Source: Maridesulfovibrio sp050916235
GTDB lineage: Bacteria > Desulfobacterota > Desulfovibrionia > Desulfovibrionales > Desulfovibrionaceae
DNA: 64,000 bases
NCBI RefSeq assembly: GCF_050916235.1
Contig: NZ_CP104854.1
Span: 1,922,001-1,986,000, forward strand
Direction of reading: 5' to 3'
Each line of letters opens with the position of its first letter. The first letter of the stretch is position 1. A model generated the notes under the pieces. The model was given only the letters and a program-made list of their open reading frames with translations, was not told the origin of the DNA and ran no database searches. The position numbers and the translations under genes were made by a program. Below, piece after piece: positions 59,809 through 64,000 of the stretch.

Positions 59809-60759
59809 ATGAGCGCAGACACTTTCACTCACAAAGACCTTTCTGATATTACCGGCGTGTCTGTCACCACGGTCAAAAGTTACCGCAAAAAATTCCCCGA
59901 ATTCTTTTTTATCTCCGGTCACGGCAAGCCCCTCCGGTTCCGCAAAGGTACAGACAAGCTTTGCCTCCGTATTCGCGATCTTTTTGAGAACAACTTCTCT
60001 GTTAAGCAGATTCGTGAAAAACTTTTGATTGAATTTGAGTCTGTTAAGGAAAATCGTCAGCTATCGGAAAGTAAAAGCGATGCCGGTATACCCTGCGATG
60101 AATTTGAAAAGCTGGCCCGCACCACCACTCAGATGATGAACGGCCTTGCCGCACTGGTCACAGCTCAGGCCCGGGCAGAGCAACGGCTTGCGCGGATGGA
60201 AAAATCCCTGAAGGAACTGCTGGAGAGTCAGAACAGCAGTGTGCCCGGCAGCGGGGAGCTGCTTGCCGAAATTCGTGCCGCTATTTCGGAGCTCGGCGGT
60301 CTTCCGCAGCCCGAAAGGGTTACGGCCAAGAAAGTGGTTACCATCAAGAGAGAAAATGGCGATTCCGATTCCTATGCTTTTGAATCAGACCGAACCCAAG
60401 TGGACCCGGAAAAGGAATTCATGGATCTTCCGGTGGTTATCCGCTCAGAGAACGACGAATTTCTGGGTATGCCCGGCAAGCCCGGACATCCTTTCACCCT
60501 TGATGAGCTGATTTATCTGGTCACGGTAAGAAAAGAGAATAATGCGTCCAAGGTATGGCGCAGGGAAGGCCGTGACTGGGTTCTCTCCTTCAAATCGCCC
60601 GAAGGCCCCCTGCACGAACTGTATTTTCAGCGAACAAGAACACCAAAAGGAAATATAGTTTCCTTTTTTAGGCGGTTGGATATTAATTCCGAACCGCAGA
60701 GTCCCGCATTTATCCTCACTTATTTTCGCGAGGTCCGCGATCTTATAGAGCACCAATAG
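59809..60759 (+). CDS. MerR-type helix-turn-helix regulator with long C-terminal domain
   Basis: This 316-residue protein starts at ATG 59809; the frame is open to 59758, but that part lacks support. The N-terminus is a MerR-like winged helix (about 5-75; FTHKDLSDITGVSVTTVKSYRKKFPEFF, FENNFSVKQIREKLL). A coiled segment follows (about 105-160; AQARAEQRLARMEKSLKELL), then a C-terminal domain of about 150 residues with no family I recognise. GlnA is encoded 204 bp downstream on the same strand, so regulation of nitrogen assimilation, in the manner of GlnR (also MerR-type), is an attractive but unproven idea. Confidence 0.72.
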   Translation: MSADTFTHKDLSDITGVSVTTVKSYRKKFPEFFFISGHGKPLRFRKGTDKLCLRIRDLFENNFSVKQIREKLLIEFESVKENRQLSESKSDAGIPCDEFEKLARTTTQMMNGLAALVTAQARAEQRLARMEKSLKELLESQNSSVPGSGELLAEIRAAISELGGLPQPERVTAKKVVTIKRENGDSDSYAFESDRTQVDPEKEFMDLPVVIRSENDEFLGMPGKPGHPFTLDELIYLVTVRKENNASKVWRREGRDWVLSFKSPEGPLHELYFQRTRTPKGNIVSFFRRLDINSEPQSPAFILTYFREVRDLIEHQ

Positions 60760-60963
60760 AGATTACTTCCCGGAATTTTAGCTGATATGGTTTGCATACA
60801 ATGAGCGTATTCAGCTATGATCGGGTAGTTTTCGGCTTGAATTCATATTTTTCCAAGTAATCACCTACTGTTGTAATTGCCATTAAGGCCGGGCTACTTT
60901 CTGGTTTAGTTTGCTCGGCATAACAAACTTAAATTATCTACATAGTTTAAGGAGGGAAAACCC

Positions 60964-62307
60964 GTGACTGCGCCAATTTTTAACTGCAAGAATGCCGACG
61001 ATGTTCTGAAAGCTGTCCGCGACTACAATATCAGTTTCGTTCAGTTCTGGTTTGTAGACATTCTGGGGACATTAAAAAGCTTCCAGATTACCCCCAAGGA
61101 ACTTGAAGCCTCTTTTGAGGAAGGTATGGGGTTTGACGGTTCTTCCATTCTGGGATTCACCAGAATTGAAGAGTCCGACATGATCGCCATCCCTGATCCT
61201 ACCACCTTTCAGCTCTGCTCATGGCGTCCTACCGAACGTCCTGTAGCCCGCATGTTCTGTGACATTCAGAACCCCGACGGAACCCCTTACGAGGGCGACA
61301 GCCGCTGGGTGCTCAAAAGGACTCTCGATAAGGCCGCAGAACGCGGTTATACCTACTACGTAGGGCCCGAGCTTGAATTTTTCCTCTTTCAGGATGCCAA
61401 GGGGACCAAGATCATTGACCGCGGCGGCTATTTTGATGCTCCTCCCCTTGATCTTGGTAACGATGTGCGCCGTGACATCATCTTCTCGCTTGAGCAGATG
61501 GGCTATGATGTCGAATACAGCCACCACGAAGTGGCACCCAGTCAGCACGAAATCGACCTGCGTTATGCCGAAGGCATGAAAATGGCCGATACCGCCATGA
61601 CCTACCGGGTCATCGTTAAGGAAGTTGCCCGCAAACACGGCATTTATGCCACCTTCATGCCCAAGCCCATTTTCGGTGAGAACGGCTCCGGCATGCATGT
61701 GCATCAGTCCCTGTTCAAAAACGGACGCAATGTCTTCTTTGATGCCAACGACGAATACCATCTCAGCGCGGAGGGAAAGAGCTACATTGCCGGCATACTC
61801 AAGCACGCACCGGAAATGACCTGCGTCACCAACCAGTGGGTCAACTCCTACAAGCGTCTGGTGCCCGGTTACGAGGCTCCGGTTTATGTATCATGGGCCC
61901 GCAAGAACCGCTCCACCCTCGTTCGTGTGCCCATGTACAAGCCCGGAAAGGAAAATGCCACCAGAATGGAACTGCGTTGCCCAGACCCGGCCGCCAACCC
62001 TTACCTCTGCTTTGCGGTAATGCTTGCAGCAGGTCTCAAGGGAATTGACGAAAACTACAAGCTTCCTGCTCCCATTGAGGAAAACGTATTCGCAATGGAT
62101 GCACCGACACTTTCGGAACACGGTATTACCGCTCTCCCCGGCAACCTCTATGAAGCCGCCGTGGAAATGAAGAACAGTGAATTGATCCGTGAATGCCTCG
62201 GTGATCATATTCATTCCAATCTTTACATGAACAAGATCAAGGAATGGGATCATTACAGAACTCAGGTAACCGAGTACGAAATCTCCACTTACCTGCCTGT
62301 TCTTTAG
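60964..62307 (+). CDS. glnA: Glutamine synthetase, type I-alpha
   Basis: This 447-residue enzyme makes glutamine from glutamate, ammonia and ATP. It starts at GTG 60964 with AGGAGG 8 nt upstream. Motifs: FVDILGTLKSFQI, GMGFDGSSILGF (latch), YYVGPELEFFLF, EVAPSQHEIDLRYA, GENGSGMHVHQSL and ARKNRSTLVRVP. The length and the C-terminal LPGNLYEAAVEMKNSELI, which lacks the PPEE-type loop around the adenylylated Tyr, point to the I-alpha subtype. That subtype is controlled by feedback or protein binding, not adenylylation. Confidence 0.95.
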   Translation: MTAPIFNCKNADDVLKAVRDYNISFVQFWFVDILGTLKSFQITPKELEASFEEGMGFDGSSILGFTRIEESDMIAIPDPTTFQLCSWRPTERPVARMFCDIQNPDGTPYEGDSRWVLKRTLDKAAERGYTYYVGPELEFFLFQDAKGTKIIDRGGYFDAPPLDLGNDVRRDIIFSLEQMGYDVEYSHHEVAPSQHEIDLRYAEGMKMADTAMTYRVIVKEVARKHGIYATFMPKPIFGENGSGMHVHQSLFKNGRNVFFDANDEYHLSAEGKSYIAGILKHAPEMTCVTNQWVNSYKRLVPGYEAPVYVSWARKNRSTLVRVPMYKPGKENATRMELRCPDPAANPYLCFAVMLAAGLKGIDENYKLPAPIEENVFAMDAPTLSEHGITALPGNLYEAAVEMKNSELIRECLGDHIHSNLYMNKIKEWDHYRTQVTEYEISTYLPVL

Positions 62308-62436
62308 CCAATGTATACCTTCGGCGATCCTGCCGGAGGATGTACTTTTGTTAAGGCGTCGCTGCGGCACACGACAATTGTCATTGCACAGAGCAGCAAC
62401 AGGAATGCTTATTCTGAGTTGAATTGATCCGAAAAA

Positions 62437-62475
62437 AAAAGGTGTAGGTTCCAGCGGAACTTACACCTTTTGTTT
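62437..62475. terminator. Terminator between glnA and the convergent Cys-rich gene
   Basis: aaaaggtgtaggttcc (62437-62452) pairs with ggaacttacacctttt (62456-62471), one G-U pair, 3-nt loop, with A- and T-tracts on both sides, so it can serve both strands. Confidence 0.88.
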
Positions 62476-62495
62476 TATTTAAATCTGAAAGATTT

Positions 62496-62831
62496 TTACA
62501 GGCCCGGAAGCATAAACTGGCTTTTCTCCGCCTGTCTCTTTCTGCGATTCTTCATGGTTCTGGGGTGAATACCGAATCTGTAGCGGCGCAGCACACATTC
62601 TTTTTCCTTGCAGTCTCTGATTGCCTGTCTGTCTCCGACAGTGCAGGCCAGGCAGTGTTTGCGGATGGCTCTTATACATGCCCGGGGCGTTTCATCGGTC
62701 TTAGGTCCGCGCAGGCTGTACAGGGAGCAGTGCTCATCCTTGCATTCCCGGACAAGCTGCGGGCTGCCGCCCATACACCACAGGCAGTACGCCCTGATCG
62801 ACTGGTGAGGGTTTCTTTTGCGTTCGTTCAA
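62496..62831 (-). CDS. Cys-rich protein with two CxxC...C...C repeats
   Basis: This 111-residue basic protein has two repeats of about 45 residues. One is IRAYCLWCMGGS..LVRECKDEHCSLYSLR, the other IRKHCLACTVGD..AIRDCKEKECVLRRYRFG. Each has four Cys spaced CxxC-x(n)-C-x4-C, the look of a small zinc-binding fold. Similar motifs (CLxCsgg..EVrxCp..CpLyxyR) are, as I recall, common in phage and mobile-element proteins of unknown role. It starts at TTG 62831 with GGAG 6 nt upstream. The C-terminal tail is strongly basic, which would suit nucleic-acid binding. Confidence 0.65.
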   Translation of the reverse strand: MNERKRNPHQSIRAYCLWCMGGSPQLVRECKDEHCSLYSLRGPKTDETPRACIRAIRKHCLACTVGDRQAIRDCKEKECVLRRYRFGIHPRTMKNRRKRQAEKSQFMLPGL

Positions 62832-62983
62832 AATAGTCTCCGTATATCCGCAACCGGTATGATTAGCTGTTTCCGGAACACAGTCGGAAGCAGCAGACGT
62901 CGCGAAGGCACATCCTTACGTAAAACACCCGCAAAAAGAAAGAACCTATTTTGCTTTTGAAAGCATGTTCGTTAAAAGAACCG

Positions 62984-63379
62984 TCAATTCTCAGCAATAT
63001 CAAAGGTTATGGTTACTTCGCGCTTGCCCCAATCCTGTGCCGCCTGAGTATCAAGGCCCATGTAGATGTCGATCTTGTCGGTCCAGCGTTTGTTCATTTT
63101 GTCTTTTACGACATACTCTCCATCAAGCCCCTCTATTTTGACTCTGGTGTTGTGGGTGAGGCCTTTGGCAATGAGATCCCGCGAGACTGCAATGGCTTTC
63201 ATGCCTGGTTTGAGCTCATCGCCCCATGCCCCTAAGAACGGATGATTGGAAGTCTGGTCCTTCTGGGAGGTGTAGGCTGTGGCATGAACCTGCATGCTTA
63301 CCTGTTTTTCATTGCCGTCACATGCGGTTATAAGCAGTGCGGTTGCCATGATCAGTAAAAAATAACGGAATCCAGTCAT
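62984..63379 (-). CDS. 3D-domain lipoprotein
   Basis: This 131-residue predicted lipoprotein starts at ATG 63379 (GGGAGA 6 nt upstream; the longer frame to 63565 runs antisense-free into the ATPase gene end and has no support). Signal peptide MTGFRYFLLIMATALLITAC with lipobox Cys20. The mature part is a 3D domain: ATAYTSQKDQ, GMKAIAVSRDLIAKGL, RVKIEGLDGEYVVKDKM, DKIDIYMG, with the three conserved Asp of the family. 3D domains occur in lytic transglycosylase-like and resuscitation-type proteins, so a role in peptidoglycan turnover is likely. It follows the ATPase gene by 22 bp. Confidence 0.85.
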   Translation of the reverse strand: MTGFRYFLLIMATALLITACDGNEKQVSMQVHATAYTSQKDQTSNHPFLGAWGDELKPGMKAIAVSRDLIAKGLTHNTRVKIEGLDGEYVVKDKMNKRWTDKIDIYMGLDTQAAQDWGKREVTITFDIAEN

Positions 63380-63401
63380 GGAAATCTCCCTGGTACGAGG
63401 T

Positions 63402-64000
63402 TTACAATTTGCAGTGGGTGAAATCCTGCCGGGACTTGAAAGCAGAAGCACCCTCGTGAAGGGTTCGGTCGTGGCACGAATATTCTCTGACAGTAACCCT
63501 TTTGAGAAACTCAAGGTCATGAGACACCACCAGCATGGCAACGTCAAGTGAACCGAGAATTTCAACCAAGCGCTCTCTCATGGACGGATCAAGGTCATTG
63601 GTCGGTTCATCCAGCACCAGTGCTTCCGGTTGCATGGCCATTACTGTTGCCAGCGAGACCAGTTTTTTCTCTCCCCCGGAAAGGCGGTAGGAGACTCTCT
63701 CTTCATACCCGGAAAGGCCGAGTGTGCAAAGGGTGTATTCGGCAATTCGTCTGGCCTCATCCGGGGATTTGCCCAGATTCAGCGGGCCGAAAGCCACATC
63801 CTCGATCACCGTGGGACAGAAGAGCTGGTCATCGGCCTGCTGGAACAGCAGCCCCACTCCCCTGCGGAGTTGCCGGAAATCCTTTTCCGTGCGCATTTCA
63901 GCACCCTTGTACAGAACCTGTCCGGATGAAGGGCGCAGCAACCCCATGATGATGTGCAGCAGGGTGGTCTTTCCCGATCCGTTGTGCCCGGTCAGGGCGA
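63402..64000 (-). CDS. ECF-type ABC transporter ATPase, CbiO/NikO-like (partial)
   Basis: The gene enters from beyond the right edge; about 199 C-terminal residues are visible. Walker A GHNGSGKTT lies at the very edge, then the Q-loop LFQQADDQLF, signature LSGGEKKLVSLATVM, Walker B ALVLDEPTNDLD and H-loop VVSHDLEFLK. The QADDQLFCPTVIEDVAFGPLNLG stretch is characteristic of energy-coupling ATPases for cobalt or nickel (CbiO, NikO). The permease and substrate-binding genes would lie outside the window. The His-containing C-terminal tail (HDRTLHEG, DFTHCKL) may be metal-related. Confidence 0.9.
   Translation of the reverse strand, partial: ALTGHNGSGKTTLLHIIMGLLRPSSGQVLYKGAEMRTEKDFRQLRRGVGLLFQQADDQLFCPTVIEDVAFGPLNLGKSPDEARRIAEYTLCTLGLSGYEERVSYRLSGGEKKLVSLATVMAMQPEALVLDEPTNDLDPSMRERLVEILGSLDVAMLVVSHDLEFLKRVTVREYSCHDRTLHEGASAFKSRQDFTHCKL

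Noticed and set aside
60880..60920. Possible sigma-54 promoter before glnA
   Set aside because: TGG...TTTGC elements are present but the GG-GC spacing is 8, not 10, so the consensus fails.
1..64000. CRISPR arrays, insertion sequences, integrases, prophage modules
   Set aside because: No regularly spaced repeats, transposase motifs or integrase genes were found; the only phage-like sequence is the orphan gene at 15450 and, more weakly, the Cys-rich gene at 62496.

Overview
The window looks like a chromosomal segment of a marine, anaerobic deltaproteobacterium of the sulfate-reducing Desulfovibrionaceae type (Maridesulfovibrio-like). This is an inference from gene style, not from a marker gene. 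The base composition is roughly balanced. The segment is dense in chemoreceptors, hybrid kinases and HD-GYP regulators, carries 4Fe-4S/DUF362-type ferredoxin proteins, and has several operons arranged as I recall them from that family (GAF protein-gap, lipoprotein-ftsE-ftsX). No 16S rRNA, dsr or apr gene is present to prove it.

Layout. 1-700: end of an unidentified gene, two hairpins and a small protein gene. 840-12452: a complete chemosensory operon with the gene order of the Pseudomonas Wsp system (receptor, CheW, CheR-TPR, CheW, CheA-REC hybrid, CheB, response regulator) plus a second receptor with a CxxCH haem motif. The output regulator has a WspR-like receiver but ends in a PP2C/SpoIIE phosphatase instead of a GGDEF domain. 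12524-15302: PhoB/PhoR-like two-component pair. 15450-17983: an orphan protein resembling phage internal virion proteins and a lipoprotein hydrolase, each bounded by terminators. 18318-22965: secreted C69 dipeptidase, a secreted beta-carbonic-anhydrase-like protein that lacks its zinc ligands, gap, and a GAF protein. 23391-28245: HD-GYP regulator, FIST sensor and hybrid kinase in one minus-strand operon. 28459-35634: Fe-S protein, AdiC/CadB-like and GadC-like antiporters, and an AdiA-like arginine decarboxylase, which together suggest amino-acid-dependent acid resistance. 35850-38139: an HBM-type chemoreceptor and tRNA-Phe. 38254-42254: AraC regulator, EamA permease, NhaA, DUF3431-like protein. 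42413-49414: CHASE/PAS kinase and HD-GYP regulator, DUF401 permease, cyclophilin, a further HD-GYP regulator. 49597-55134: DUF362 ferredoxin, ilvD, ftsX, ftsE, lipoprotein. 55468-58585: aspartate aminotransferase, pgi, a 51-residue membrane protein. 58586-59808: gene-poor, with a candidate structured RNA ending in a strong terminator. 59809-64000: MerR-type regulator, GlnA, a Cys-rich repeat protein, a 3D-domain lipoprotein and the end of an ECF-type ATPase.

How the genes fit together. The window is dominated by signal transduction: three receptors, four histidine kinases counting CheA, and three HD-GYP regulators predicted to degrade cyclic di-GMP, with no GGDEF domain anywhere. The most unusual system is the Wsp-like array, whose predicted output is dephosphorylation of a partner protein (possibly an anti-sigma-factor antagonist) instead of cyclic di-GMP synthesis. 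A family of short, hairpin-forming interspersed repeats sits between genes at 18.26, 32.93, 33.25 and 52.80 kb and probably acts at transcript ends. All family comparisons are from memory; no search was run.
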